The notes below the pieces were generated by a model. That model was given only the letters and a program-made list of their open reading frames with translations. It ran no database searches and was not told the DNA's origin. This document shows, in pieces, positions 40,001-48,022 of a DNA stretch of 64,000 nt. Made by a program: the position numbers and the translations under genes. Source of the stretch: Amycolatopsis sp. 195334CR (GTDB lineage: Bacteria; Actinomycetota; Actinomycetes; Mycobacteriales; Pseudonocardiaceae); the NCBI RefSeq assembly GCF_017309385.1, contig NZ_JAFJMJ010000002.1:496001-560000 (forward strand). Reading direction: 5' to 3'. Numbering within the stretch: the first letter of the stretch is position 1; every line of letters begins with the position of its first letter.

Positions 40001-40348
40001 TCAGCCGGCCGGCGGCCGGAAGAAGTTGACCAGGTTGCCGTCGGGGTCGCGGAAGAGCAGGGAGCGGTTGCCCCACGGCATGGTGGTCGGCTCCTGCACG
40101 ATCTCCGGGGCCAGTTCGGCGAGCCGCGCGTACTCGCGGTCGACGTCGTCGACCTGGAATTCCACGATCGCGGTCCGGTTCGACGCGGGGACCGCGGCGT
40201 TCGTGGTCTCGGCACCACCGATGGCCAACCCGGCGAGCTCGGCGAACCGCTCGGCCCGCCAGTGCGCGGTCAGGCCGGTGGCCTGCTCGTAGAAACCGAC
40301 GAGGCGGGCGACGTCGTCGGTGATGATGCGGACGGAGGTGAGGCGCAC
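40001..40348 (-). CDS. Single-domain VOC (glyoxalase/bleomycin-resistance-like) protein
   Basis: A 115-residue VOC protein, one domain: LTSVRIITDDVARLVGFYEQ at the start, EFQVDDVDREYARLAEL midway, and SLLFRDPDGNLVNFFRP at the end, the hallmark closing strand. Such proteins work as dimers and bind or modify small molecules. GTG 40348 has AAAGGAC 6 nt upstream. It diverges from a WYL-domain regulator whose operator-like direct repeats lie in the gap, so it is probably its target. Confidence 0.8.
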   Translation of the reverse strand: MRLTSVRIITDDVARLVGFYEQATGLTAHWRAERFAELAGLAIGGAETTNAAVPASNRTAIVEFQVDDVDREYARLAELAPEIVQEPTTMPWGNRSLLFRDPDGNLVNFFRPPAG

Positions 40349-40398
40349 GGGTGGGTCCTTTCTCGGTGACTCGATGACGTGACCCACGCTAGGAGCAA

Positions 40399-40431
40399 TA
40401 CTGGACAGGAACCGCCCGGTATTCGACAGGA
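40399..40431. promoter_or_regulatory. Direct repeats, candidate WYL-regulator operator
   Basis: TACTGGACAGGA (40399-40410) and TATTCGACAGGA (40420-40431) match at 10 of 12 positions and begin 21 bp apart, two helical turns, so they lie on one face of the DNA. The second overlaps the ribosome binding site of the WYL gene, implying autorepression. Confidence 0.55.
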
Positions 40432-40439
40432 GTTCCCGC

Positions 40440-41372
40440 ATGCCCCGGCCGACCGCTCGTGTGCTGGCCCTGCTGGAGATCCTGCAGGGCGGGGGCACGC
40501 GGACCGTCGCCGAACTCGCGGGCCGGCTGGGGGTGGACGAGCGCACCGTCCGCCGGTACGTCGACCACCTGCTCGACCTCGACATCCCGGTCCGCTCGAT
40601 CCGCGGCCGCTACGGCGGGTACCGGCTGGCCGCCGGGTACCGGATGCCGCCGCTGATGCTCACCGGCGAGGAGGCGCTGGCCGTGCTGCTCGGCCTGCAC
40701 GCGGGCCGGAGCACGGCGACCGCGGAGAGCGCGGCCGCCAAGGTCCGCCGGGTGCTGCCGGATCCGCTCGCCCGGCGGCTCGGCGCGCTGCTGTCCACCG
40801 CCAGCTTCACCGCCCCGGCCCGCGGCCCGCTCAGCGCCGAAGCCGGTGTGCTGTTCGAGGTCGCGGAGGCGGCGCGCGACCGCCGTCCGATCCGGCTCGC
40901 CTACACCGCGGGGCACGGCGGCACCAGCGAACGCGTCGTGCACCCGTACGGCATCGTGGCGCATTCCGGCCGCTGGTACCTGACCGGTGCCGACTCCAGC
41001 AGCGAGCAGGTGCGCACGTTCCGGATCGACCGGATCACCGCGCTCGGGGTGCTCGACGGCACCTTCGACGCCCCGGCCGCGTTCGACCCCGCGGAGCAGG
41101 TGCTGACCTCACTGGCCGAAGCACCGCACCGGTACGAGGTGTCCCTGCGGATCGAGGCGACGGCCGAGCACATCCGCACCCTCTTCCCGCCCGCCGTCGC
41201 CACGCTGGAGGCCCTCACCGAGGAGGAGGTCCGGGTGCGGATCCACGCGCAGCACCTCGACTGGGTCGCCGCCCGGCTCGCCGCGCTCGACCGGCCGTTC
41301 ACCATCGAGCAACCGGAGGAACTGCGGGACGAGGTCCGCGCGCTGGCCCGGCGCCTGGGTGGTTACGTCTAG
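40440..41372 (+). CDS. HTH/WYL-domain transcriptional regulator
   Basis: A 310-residue DeoR/YafY-like regulator. N-terminal winged helix (~1-60: LALLEILQGGGTRTVAELAG, VDERTVRRYVDHLLDL), WYL domain (~140-225; IRLAYTA, VVHPYGIVAHSGRWYLTGAD) and a WCX C-terminal domain (RYEVSLRIEATAEHIRTLFP onward). WYL regulators sense nucleic acid or nucleotide ligands or act as DNA-damage and defence regulators, but here the only likely target is the divergent VOC gene. AGGAG is 7-8 nt before ATG 40440. It overlaps the convergent membrane-protein gene by 4 bp. Confidence 0.9.
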   Translation: MPRPTARVLALLEILQGGGTRTVAELAGRLGVDERTVRRYVDHLLDLDIPVRSIRGRYGGYRLAAGYRMPPLMLTGEEALAVLLGLHAGRSTATAESAAAKVRRVLPDPLARRLGALLSTASFTAPARGPLSAEAGVLFEVAEAARDRRPIRLAYTAGHGGTSERVVHPYGIVAHSGRWYLTGADSSSEQVRTFRIDRITALGVLDGTFDAPAAFDPAEQVLTSLAEAPHRYEVSLRIEATAEHIRTLFPPAVATLEALTEEEVRVRIHAQHLDWVAARLAALDRPFTIEQPEELRDEVRALARRLGGYV

Positions 41373-41956
41373 CCGCTCGCCCACATCGTTTCGAAGTCGA
41401 GCACGCGGTTGCTCCGCAGCGTGAGCACGCGTTCCACGGCGGCGAGCGCGCCCGCGAGCAGCAGCGCGACGTTGAGCCACGCGGGCAGGGCGAGCGGCGA
41501 GGTGAACGTGCCGAAGTGGGCGGCGACCTTCGGGATGCTGGTGAGGAGTTCGAGCGCGACCGGCACGGCCGTGATCAGGTTGACCACCAGGATCACGATC
41601 GCCGCTGCGCCGATCCCCCTGCTCACGCGCGGATGCCGCCGGGCGAGCTGGGCCCGCAGGTGTTCGGCGGTGCCCGCCACCGGGGCGAGGCGCCGCTCCT
41701 CGCCGGAGTCGAGCATGAGGTGGACCCGCGTCACGCCGTACAGCGAGCCGTCGACCTCGATCCGGCCGCCGGGCACGGGAAAGGCCGCGGGCATGTCGGC
41801 CGCCGCCTGGCGTTCGCCGTCGCGGTAGAGGCGCGCCTGCCAGTCGTCGTTGGTGTCGACCTCGACGGTGTAGACCGCCCCGGCGTGCTCGGTGGCGTGG
41901 AGCGAGCGGCTCAGCACCTCGGTGCGCCGGAGCGGGCGCAGGGCTTCGCGGGTCAC
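41369..41956 (-). CDS. Two-helix membrane protein of unknown function, putative MerR-regulon member
   Basis: A 195-residue protein. A soluble N-terminal region (~1-120) has beta-strand features (AVYTVEVDTNDDWQARLYRD, GSLYGVTRVHLMLDSGEERR), followed by two transmembrane helices (~118-140 and ~158-175). No family is recognised. GTG 41956 has GGGGAGGAA 6-7 nt upstream. Its promoter (41988-42018) has the 19-bp spacer and TGCCG-N3-CGGCA dyad also found before merR at 2.0 kb, so it is a good candidate target of that MerR protein and may be a membrane stress effector. Confidence 0.7.
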   Translation of the reverse strand: MTREALRPLRRTEVLSRSLHATEHAGAVYTVEVDTNDDWQARLYRDGERQAAADMPAAFPVPGGRIEVDGSLYGVTRVHLMLDSGEERRLAPVAGTAEHLRAQLARRHPRVSRGIGAAAIVILVVNLITAVPVALELLTSIPKVAAHFGTFTSPLALPAWLNVALLLAGALAAVERVLTLRSNRVLDFETMWASG

Positions 41957-41987
41957 GGTTCCTCCCCGGTCGTCGGTGTGCCACCGG

Positions 41988-42018
41988 AGTAAAGGCCGTG
42001 CCGCGACGGCACACTCAA
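41988..42018 (-). promoter_or_regulatory. MerR-type promoter, second copy of the 2066-2096 architecture
   Basis: Leftward -35 TTGAGT (42018-42013) and -10 TTTACT (41993-41988) are 19 bp apart. The spacer holds GTGCCG (41998-42003) / CGGCAC (42007-42012), a perfect dyad. Over the 31-bp promoter, 23 positions are identical to the merR promoter at 2066-2096, and the 3-bp dyad centre is reversed (TCG versus CGA). Confidence 0.6.
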
Positions 42019-42102
42019 GCCCGTGTGAGCCACGTCTCAGTGTTCGTGCGATGAGTTCGGCCGGCGGGCGTGGTCTACCCCGGCAACCAGAGTGGAGGAA
42101 CG

Positions 42103-42750
42103 ATGAACCAACTGCTGCGGGTCCAGAACTTCAACGTCTCGGCCGACGGCTTCGGCGCGGGGGAGAACCAGAGCATCGAGCGCCCGTTCGGCGACGCGGA
42201 CCCCGGTGACATGTTCGCCTGGGCCGGGGCGACGGCGAGCTGGCCCAACCGCACCGACCCCGGCGGCAGCCGCGGCCTCGACGACTACCTCACCCGCGAT
42301 TTCGCCCACAACATCGGCGCGGAGATCATGGGGCGCAACAAGTTCGGGCCGCAGCGCGGGCCGTGGACCGACCACGACTGGCTCGGCTGGTGGGGCGACG
42401 AGCCGCCGTTCCACACCCCGGTCTTCGTGCTGACCCACCACCCGCGGCCGTCGTACAGCCTGTCCGACACCACCTTCCACTTCGTCGACGCCGACCCGGC
42501 GACGGTGCTGGAGCAGGCCAAGGAAGCCGCTCAGGGCAAGGACGTGCGCCTCGGTGGTGGTGCCACCACGATTCGCGAGTTCCTCGACGCCGACCTCGTC
42601 GACACCCTGCACGTGGCCGTCTCGCAGGTGAAGCTGGGCTCGGGTTCGCGGCTGTGGGAGTCCCCGGACGAACTGCGGGACCGCTTCCACGTGGACATCG
42701 TGCCCAGCCCGACCGGAACGGTCACCCACCACCTGTTCTGGCGCAAGTGA
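42103..42750 (+). CDS. RibD C-terminal/dihydrofolate reductase-like protein
   Basis: A 215-residue reductase of the RibD_C fold: LLRVQNFNVSADGFGAGENQ, IGAEIMGRNKFGPQRGPW, FVLTHHPRPSYSL and VRLGGGATTIREFLDADLVD are the NADPH-binding and core motifs of this family. The substrate is unlikely to be dihydrofolate; homologues reduce varied pterin-like or other small molecules. ATG 42103 follows GGAGGAAC. A paralogue lies in the flavin operon at 57372-57977. It is followed 18 nt later by a VOC gene, so the two may share a transcript. Confidence 0.8.
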   Translation: MNQLLRVQNFNVSADGFGAGENQSIERPFGDADPGDMFAWAGATASWPNRTDPGGSRGLDDYLTRDFAHNIGAEIMGRNKFGPQRGPWTDHDWLGWWGDEPPFHTPVFVLTHHPRPSYSLSDTTFHFVDADPATVLEQAKEAAQGKDVRLGGGATTIREFLDADLVDTLHVAVSQVKLGSGSRLWESPDELRDRFHVDIVPSPTGTVTHHLFWRK

Positions 42751-42768
42751 CCCGGTAGAACCGATGGG

Positions 42769-43212
42769 GTGAGCGACTTCTACCACCTGTGCTTCGTCGT
42801 CCAGGACATCGAGCGGGCGACCGCCGACCTCACCCGCGCCGTCGGCGTGCGGTGGAGCCCGATCCGCGACGGCGAGCTGGGGGAGTGGGCTTACCGGATC
42901 GTTTTCTCCGTGGAAGGACCGCCGTTCTTCGAGGTGATCCAGGGCGATCCGGGAAGTCCGTGGGACGCGACCGAGGGGTCCCGTTTCGACCACATCGGGT
43001 ACTGGTCCGGGGATGTCACCGCGGACAAGCAGCGGCTGGCCGAGCGCGGGGCACCGCTGGAGTTCGACTCCTGCCCGTACGGCCGGTCCTTCACCTACCA
43101 CCGCATCGACAGCATCGGCGCCCGGGTCGAGCTGGTCGACATGGCCGCGCAGGAGGGGTTCCTGCGCACGTGGAGCCCGGGTGGGGCGCCGATGCCGCCG
43201 CTCGAACCGTGA
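42769..43212 (+). CDS. VOC (glyoxalase-like) protein
   Basis: A 147-residue VOC protein: FYHLCFVVQDIERATADLTR opens it, FFEVIQGDPGSPWD and FDHIGYWSGDVTADKQRL follow, and VELVDMAAQEGFL closes it. The metal ligand H in FDHIGYW and E in VELVD are at the usual positions. GTG 42769 is 18 nt after the RibD-like gene; ribosome binding is weak. It ends 4 nt before the convergent luciferase-like monooxygenase. Function beyond the family is unknown. Confidence 0.75.
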   Translation: MSDFYHLCFVVQDIERATADLTRAVGVRWSPIRDGELGEWAYRIVFSVEGPPFFEVIQGDPGSPWDATEGSRFDHIGYWSGDVTADKQRLAERGAPLEFDSCPYGRSFTYHRIDSIGARVELVDMAAQEGFLRTWSPGGAPMPPLEP

Positions 43213-43216
43213 GCCG

Positions 43217-44032
43217 TCACCAGGGGCCGTCGCGGAGGGCGCCGCGGACCGCGTCCAGGGTGGTGCCGGGGTCGAACTCCGCCAGGTACCAGGTGGCACC
43301 CGCCTCGGTGTAGGGCTCCGGGTCGGTGCCGGGCGGGAGCGCGACCGCGATGTCGTACGGCGAAGTGGTGCCCTGGCGGAGGTCGGTGAGGGTGCCGACG
43401 GCTTCCGCGAGCTGGTCCGGGTGTTCGAGGTTGACCGGGAAGAACCCGTCGAGCCGGGCGGCGCGGCGCAACGGCTTGACCTTCCCCGGGAACCCCGCCG
43501 CCCACACCGGGACGCCGGGCCGCTGGACCGGCCGGGGCAGGAACCGGATGTCGTCGACGGTGTAGTGCTCGCCGCGGTGCCGCACGGGCTCGCCGGACCA
43601 CGCGGCGGCGAGGATCTCCAGCGACTCGTCGAGCATCCCGGCGCGCACGCGGTCGTCGAGCTGCTCGCCGGTCTTGGCCAGCTCGCCGCCGAACCGGTCG
43701 CTCCCGAGCCCGACGCCCAGGGTGAGGCGGCCCCCGCTGAGCTGGTCCAGGCTGGCGGTCTCGCGGGCGACCTTGACCGGACGGCGGCGCGCGAGCGGGG
43801 TGACCATCGGGCCGATCCGCACCCGTTCGGTGGTGGCGGCCATCGCGGCCAGCGTGATCCACGGGTCGGCCACCTCCCGCACGGGCTCCCGCCAGCGCAC
43901 GTGGTCCCACACGAACACCCCGTGCCAGCCGGCTTCCTCCGCCTCCGCGGCCAGTCGCGCGAGGGTCGCGGGGTCGGCGAGCTCGTCGAAGAGCGGGAGC
44001 CAGAGCGCGGACCGCGGTCGTTGGTTCGTCAT
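43217..44032 (-). CDS. LLM-class (luciferase-like) flavin-dependent oxidoreductase
   Basis: A 271-residue TIM-barrel oxidoreductase: ATLARLAAEAEEAGWHGVFV, WDHVRWREPVREVADPWITL, VRIGPMVTPLARRRPVKVAR and LDQLSGGRLTLGVGLGSD are the luciferase-fold and cofactor-binding segments. Actinobacterial members often use F420 and not FMN; sequence alone does not settle it. ATG 44032 is preferred over upstream starts because it begins at the family N-terminus and clears the divergent HxlR promoter, whose start is 18 nt away. Confidence 0.85.
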   Translation of the reverse strand: MTNQRPRSALWLPLFDELADPATLARLAAEAEEAGWHGVFVWDHVRWREPVREVADPWITLAAMAATTERVRIGPMVTPLARRRPVKVARETASLDQLSGGRLTLGVGLGSDRFGGELAKTGEQLDDRVRAGMLDESLEILAAAWSGEPVRHRGEHYTVDDIRFLPRPVQRPGVPVWAAGFPGKVKPLRRAARLDGFFPVNLEHPDQLAEAVGTLTDLRQGTTSPYDIAVALPPGTDPEPYTEAGATWYLAEFDPGTTLDAVRGALRDGPW

Positions 44033-44050
44033 GCGGCTAGGGTGCCGGGG

Positions 44051-44359
44051 GTGCGGACGAAATGCAGCCTGGACACCGTGCTGGGCATGGTGCGCGGGAA
44101 GTGGAAGGTGCTGCTGCTGTGGGAACTCCACGAGCGGCCGCGCCGGTTCGGTGAGCTTCGCCGCCGGGTCGGCGGCATCAGCGAGAAGGTGCTGAGCGCG
44201 CAACTGCGGGAGCTGGAGGCGGACGGCCTGTGCCGCCGCGTGGAACACCCGGGCGCCGTGCCGCACGTCGAGTATTCGCTGACCGGCGCGGGTGCCGAAC
44301 TGCTCGAAGCGCTGGTGCCGATCACCGAATGGAGCCTGACCCACCTCCCGCGTGGGTGA
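44051..44359 (+). CDS. HxlR-family transcriptional regulator
   Basis: A 102-residue regulator with the complete HxlR winged helix: C5 in the CSLDTVLGMVRGKWK motif, RFGELRRRVGGISEKVLSAQ, and wing GLCRRVEHPGAVPHVEYSLT. A conserved N-terminal cysteine like C5 often senses electrophiles or redox change. GTG 44051 lies 7 nt after TAGGGT (44038-44043), so the mRNA is probably leaderless. It is divergent from the LLM oxidoreductase (18 bp between starts) and precedes an imine-reductase-like gene on the same strand; either could be its target. Confidence 0.85.
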   Translation: MRTKCSLDTVLGMVRGKWKVLLLWELHERPRRFGELRRRVGGISEKVLSAQLRELEADGLCRRVEHPGAVPHVEYSLTGAGAELLEALVPITEWSLTHLPRG

Positions 44360-44413
44360 TTACCTTTTTGTGCGTACTTGCCGCTGGTCGGGGGCCCGTC
44401 GAAGATCTTGACC

Positions 44414-45196
44414 ATGACAGTGAGCGTGCTGGGTCTGGGGGCGATGGGAACGGCGCTCGCCGCGGCGTTCGTGCGGGCGGGGCAGCCGACCACCGGCTGG
44501 AACCGGTCGCCGGAGAAGACGGAGGCGGCGGCCGGACTGGGTGTCGTCCGCGCGGAGACGGTGGCCGACGCGGTGGGTGACGCGGAGCTGGTGGTGGTGT
44601 GCCTGCTCGACCACGCCGCGGTGCGCGAGGTGCTGGAACCCGTTGCGGCGCAACTGACCGGGCGGGTCCTGCTCAACGTCACCAACGGCACGGCCGAGCA
44701 GGTGCGCGAGGTCGCCGCCTGGGCGGCCGAGCACGGTGCGTCCTATGTGGACGGCGGGATCATGGCGATCCCGCCGTCGATCGGGCAGGCCGAGTCGGTG
44801 GTGCTCTACAGCGGTTCGCGCGAGGCGTACGACCGGTGGGCGGGTCCGCTCGGCGCCTGGGGGACCGGCACCTTCCTCGGTGAGGACCCCGGCCTGGCGG
44901 CGCTGCACGACCTCGCGCTGCTCGGCGCCATGTACGGCATGTTCGCCGGCGCCTTCCACGCGACGGCCATGGTCGGCACGGAGGGCGTGGCGGCCGGGCG
45001 GTTCACCACCGAGTTGCTGGTGCCGTGGCTGCACTCGATGGTGGACGTGCTCCCGATGCTGGCCGACGCCGAGGTCACCGCGGAGCAGCGGCTGGTCGAG
45101 CAGGTGGCGCTGGCGAACATCATCGGCACGGCGGCGGCGCAGGGTGTGCCGGGGCGTCTGACCGCGCCGCTGAAGTCCCTCGTGGCCGGGATTTAA
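44414..45196 (+). CDS. NADP-dependent imine-reductase/beta-hydroxyacid-dehydrogenase-like protein
   Basis: A 260-residue oxidoreductase. The N-terminal Rossmann domain has GLGAMG (residues 7-12) and NRSPEKTEA, suggesting NADPH. The C-terminal helical domain (LHDLALLGAMYGMFAGAFHA) lacks the usual catalytic Lys of beta-hydroxyacid dehydrogenases and instead resembles imine reductases, where Asp or Tyr near that place serves. ATG 44414 is chosen as the family start. The preceding HxlR regulator (54 nt upstream) probably controls it; the gap contains a T-rich stretch (TTTTTGTGCGTACTTG) like HxlR sites. Confidence 0.75.
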   Translation: MTVSVLGLGAMGTALAAAFVRAGQPTTGWNRSPEKTEAAAGLGVVRAETVADAVGDAELVVVCLLDHAAVREVLEPVAAQLTGRVLLNVTNGTAEQVREVAAWAAEHGASYVDGGIMAIPPSIGQAESVVLYSGSREAYDRWAGPLGAWGTGTFLGEDPGLAALHDLALLGAMYGMFAGAFHATAMVGTEGVAAGRFTTELLVPWLHSMVDVLPMLADAEVTAEQRLVEQVALANIIGTAAAQGVPGRLTAPLKSLVAGI

Positions 45197-45309
45197 CCCC
45201 GGCCGAGCAATTTTGGAGTTGCGGGGGCGTGCTTTCTGGTGCTTCATCAGCCATGCTGGTGGGTATGTTGTTCCACCACTGGTGGTTCGTCAGGCCCGCC
45301 GGAAGCGCG

Positions 45310-45570
45310 ATGATGGTCCGCGCGGCCGAGGGCCTCAGCGAGCGCGAACGCCGTGAACTCGACCTGATCGAGCGGCACCTGGCCGCGGAGGACCCCGAAC
45401 TCGCGCACACCCTGCGCACGGCGATGGGTTCGCCGGGGCTGGCGTGGGTGGTCGCGGCCGTCCTGCTGGGCGGGGTCGCCGTGGCCGGTGTGGTGACCGG
45501 CAGCTTCGGCCTGCTGGTGGCGGCCGCGCTGGCCGGTGGTGCCGCCTGGTGGCTGCGCCGGGTCAGCTGA
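45310..45570 (+). CDS. DUF3040-type small membrane protein
   Basis: An 86-residue protein: an acidic helix GLSERERRELDLIERHLAAE then DPELAHTLR, the DUF3040 signature, followed by two transmembrane helices (~43-60 and 62-80) and a basic end WWLRRVS. This family is ubiquitous in actinobacteria, usually 80-130 aa, with unknown function. ATG 45310 has GGAAG 5 nt upstream; upstream ATGs (45253, 45265) would add a hydrophobic leader and are less likely. The stop is followed directly by the 41-42-bp tandem repeats. Confidence 0.7.
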   Translation: MMVRAAEGLSERERRELDLIERHLAAEDPELAHTLRTAMGSPGLAWVVAAVLLGGVAVAGVVTGSFGLLVAAALAGGAAWWLRRVS

Positions 45571-45885
45571 CCACCTGCGCGGGCCGCTGCCTGGTGGTTG
45601 CCGGGTCAGCTAGCTACCTGCGCGAACTGCCACTTGGTGGCTGCCGGGTCAGCGACCTGCCTGCGCGAGCCGCCTGGAGATTGCCGGATTAGCTAGCTAC
45701 CTGCGCGAACTGCCACTTGGTGGCTGCCGGGTCAGCGACCTGCCTGCGCGAGCCGCCTGGAGATTGCCGGATTAGCTAGCTGCCTGCGCGAACTGCCGCC
45801 CCGGTGGTTGCCGGGCCGTCTGCGAGAGCTGCTGCCTGGAGGTTGCCGGGTCGGCTAGCCGCTGCCTGTGCGAGCTGCCGGTCGG
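45571..45885. repeat. Tandem array of 41-42-bp units including an exact 83-bp duplication
   Basis: A gene-free stretch between the DUF3040 gene and the convergent TetR gene. About seven related 41-42-bp units are built around CCTGCGCGARCTGCC and TTGCCGGRTYAGCTAG; two different half-units alternate, and one 83-bp pair is duplicated exactly (45608-45690 and 45691-45773). The array abuts both stop codons. It contains no credible gene. Confidence 0.9.
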
Positions 45886-46476
45886 TTATCGCAGCAATCC
45901 GGCCTGGCGGAACACCGCGCGCAGGTAGGCCCGCATCCCCTCCGCATCGGGTGGGTCGGGCTGCAGCGCCCGGTACGTGACCGCCCCCGCGATCATGTCG
46001 GTCAGCGCGTCCAGGTCGGCGTCGGCCGCCACCGTGCCTTCCTCCTGCGCGCGTCGCAGCAACGCCCGCGTCAGCTCCCGCCGCGGCCGGATGTAGTGCG
46101 TCCAGTAGACCGCCATCAGCTCCGGGTGGCTGACCGCCGAGCCCAGCACCCGGGCCGCCAGCGCGCGGAACTCCGGGCTCCCGGCCGTCTCCGCCATGCT
46201 GTCCAGCGCGTTCTCCACCAGCTCGTACGGCGACCCGGTGGCCACCAGCTCGGCCGACGGCCGGCTCACCTGGTCCGCCACCAGCACCTCCACCGCCTGC
46301 GCGAGCAGCTCCTCCTTGGTCGACCACCGCCGGTACACGGTGACCTTCCCGACGCCGGCCCGCTTGGCGATCTGCTCGATGCTCGCGCCCTCCACCCCGC
46401 GCTCGACGAAAACCTCGGCTGCCGCGCGCAGGATCGCCGTGTCCGTACCCGGGTCCCGGGGCCTGCCGCGGGTCAT
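45886..46476 (-). CDS. TetR-family transcriptional regulator
   Basis: A 196-residue repressor: HTH at ~8-55 (DTAILRAAAEVFVERGVEGA, IEQIAKRAGVGKVTVYRRWS) and a TetR_C_11-like helical domain (ARVLGSAVSHPELMAVYWTH, ALLRRAQEEGTVAADAD). ATG 46476 overlaps the stop of the FAD monooxygenase (ATGA), so it is co-transcribed and coupled. A perfect TetR-type palindrome (47970-48000) before the operon marks it as autoregulated; induction by the monooxygenase substrate is the usual logic. Confidence 0.9.
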   Translation of the reverse strand: MTRGRPRDPGTDTAILRAAAEVFVERGVEGASIEQIAKRAGVGKVTVYRRWSTKEELLAQAVEVLVADQVSRPSAELVATGSPYELVENALDSMAETAGSPEFRALAARVLGSAVSHPELMAVYWTHYIRPRRELTRALLRRAQEEGTVAADADLDALTDMIAGAVTYRALQPDPPDAEGMRAYLRAVFRQAGLLR

Positions 46477-47960
46477 CCGGCCTCGCCACGCAGCGTGTTC
46501 GCCGGCCACCCGCCACGCAGCGCGGTCGCCAGCCATCCGCCGAGCCCGGTTTCCCCTCGCCAGGCCAGGTGCCCGTCCGGCCGCACCAGTGCCGGCACAC
46601 CCGCCGCGTCCGTTCGCAGTACGACCACCCGTTTCCCCAGTCCTTCCCGCGCCGCTTCCACCACCCGCCCACCGCCGGACGCGGGCAGCAGCAGCGCCCA
46701 CGTCCCGCCGAGTTCGGCGTGCAGTGTCGTCCTCCTGGCATCCTCGCGCACGCAGTCCAGGTCGGCGATCCGGTCCCCGAGCGGACGGCGTCCGCCGAGC
46801 GGGCCCTTCCGGTAGCTGACCCACAGCTGTGACGCGGTGTAGGTCGCTTTCCGTTGCACCCACGGCAAACCGCCCAGTTTGACGAGCACCTTGTCCCGCA
46901 GGAACCGGCCCGCCGCGCTGTCGGCGATGTTCACCCGCGTGGCCAGCGCCGTTCCGCGGAGCACGTTCTCGGCGAGCGGACGGCGTTCCGCTTCGTAGGT
47001 GTCGAGCAGCCCCGGCGCGGCCTGCCCGTCGATCACCATGGCGAGCTTCCAGGCCAGGTTCTCGGCGTCGCCCATGCCGGTCGGCATGCCCTGGCCGCCG
47101 AAGGGCGCGTGCACGTGCGCGGCGTCCCCGGCGAGGAAGATCCGCCCGTTGCGGTAGGTGTCGGCGAGCCGCCGGTGCACGCTGAACACCGAGGCCCAGT
47201 GGCACTCCCCGAAGGTGGCCGTCCGCCCGGTCCGCCGGGCGAGGTGCTGCCGCAACCGGTCGACGATCTCGGCGGGTTCCGGCCGCTCGGCGCCGCCTTC
47301 CGGGTCGTAGGAGAACAGGCGCCACGAGCCGCCGGGCATCGGCATCGCGGCGAACAGGCCCTCGGGATGCACCCAGCCGCTGGTGCCGTCGCGGCCGAGG
47401 TCCCAGTCGATGTCCAGGTCGGCGAGCAGGAACCGCTCGCTGAGCCTGGCCCCGGGAAAGCCGATCCCGGCCAGCCGCCGCACGGCGCTGCCCGAGCCGT
47501 CGCACCCGACGAGCCACGCCGCGGTCGACCGCCGCCCGTCACCCAGCCGCACCTCGACGCCGTCGCCGTCCTGCGCAACGCCGGTGACCTCGGTGCCCCA
47601 TTCCGGCTCGACCCCGAGTTCGGCCAGCCGGGCGCGCAGGGCGCCTTCGACGCGTGCCTGGGAGACGACCATCGGCGGCGCCGCCGTGCGCAGCCCGGGA
47701 TCGCCGAACCGGATGCGCATGATCGGCCGCGCCCCGGCGTAGGTGGTGATCCGCATCGCCCGGAGGGAGTCCTGCGGCAGCGTGCCCAACGCGCCGAGCC
47801 TGGCCAGCACTTCGGCACCGCGGGCGTGCAGGAAGTTGGCCCGCGAGGTCGCCGCGGGACCGGCGGCGCGATCGAGCACGCGGACTTCGACGCCGTGCAG
47901 GCGCAACGCGCAGGCCAGCGCCAGCCCGGTCGGTCCGGCGCCGGTGACGAGAACGGTCAT
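46473..47960 (-). CDS. FAD-dependent aromatic/antibiotic monooxygenase
   Basis: A 495-residue class A flavoprotein monooxygenase. FAD Rossmann motif GAGPTGLALACALRLHG near the N-terminus, DG motif LVGCDGSGSAVRRLAG, and GD motif GRIFLAGDAAHVHAPFGGQG followed by GMGDAENLAWKLA. The length and C-terminal thioredoxin-like domain resemble rifampicin monooxygenases and polyketide hydroxylases (TetX/RIF-MO group). It likely hydroxylates an aromatic or polyketide, for detoxification or catabolism. AGGAGG precedes ATG 47960. It forms an operon with the coupled TetR. Confidence 0.85.
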   Translation of the reverse strand: MTVLVTGAGPTGLALACALRLHGVEVRVLDRAAGPAATSRANFLHARGAEVLARLGALGTLPQDSLRAMRITTYAGARPIMRIRFGDPGLRTAAPPMVVSQARVEGALRARLAELGVEPEWGTEVTGVAQDGDGVEVRLGDGRRSTAAWLVGCDGSGSAVRRLAGIGFPGARLSERFLLADLDIDWDLGRDGTSGWVHPEGLFAAMPMPGGSWRLFSYDPEGGAERPEPAEIVDRLRQHLARRTGRTATFGECHWASVFSVHRRLADTYRNGRIFLAGDAAHVHAPFGGQGMPTGMGDAENLAWKLAMVIDGQAAPGLLDTYEAERRPLAENVLRGTALATRVNIADSAAGRFLRDKVLVKLGGLPWVQRKATYTASQLWVSYRKGPLGGRRPLGDRIADLDCVREDARRTTLHAELGGTWALLLPASGGGRVVEAAREGLGKRVVVLRTDAAGVPALVRPDGHLAWRGETGLGGWLATALRGGWPANTLRGEAG

Positions 47961-47969
47961 GGTGCCTCC

Positions 47970-48000
47970 TTTTGTTTACGAAACGGTACCGTAAACAAAA
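47970..48000. promoter_or_regulatory. TetR-type operator between monooxygenase and AraC genes
   Basis: Perfect 11-bp arms TTTTGTTTACG (47970-47980) and CGTAAACAAAA (47990-48000) flank 9 nt, making an AT-rich dyad in GC-rich DNA. It lies 10 nt upstream of the monooxygenase start and covers the -35 region of the leaderless AraC promoter (-10 TAGGCT, 48011-48016), so one repressor could control both directions. Confidence 0.75.
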
Positions 48001-48022
48001 TGACGAAGGCTAGGCTGGACCC

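Noticed and set aside
45571..45885. CRISPR array
   Set aside because: Repeats are contiguous with no unique spacers, and no cas genes are present; same for the 33-bp and 49-bp arrays.
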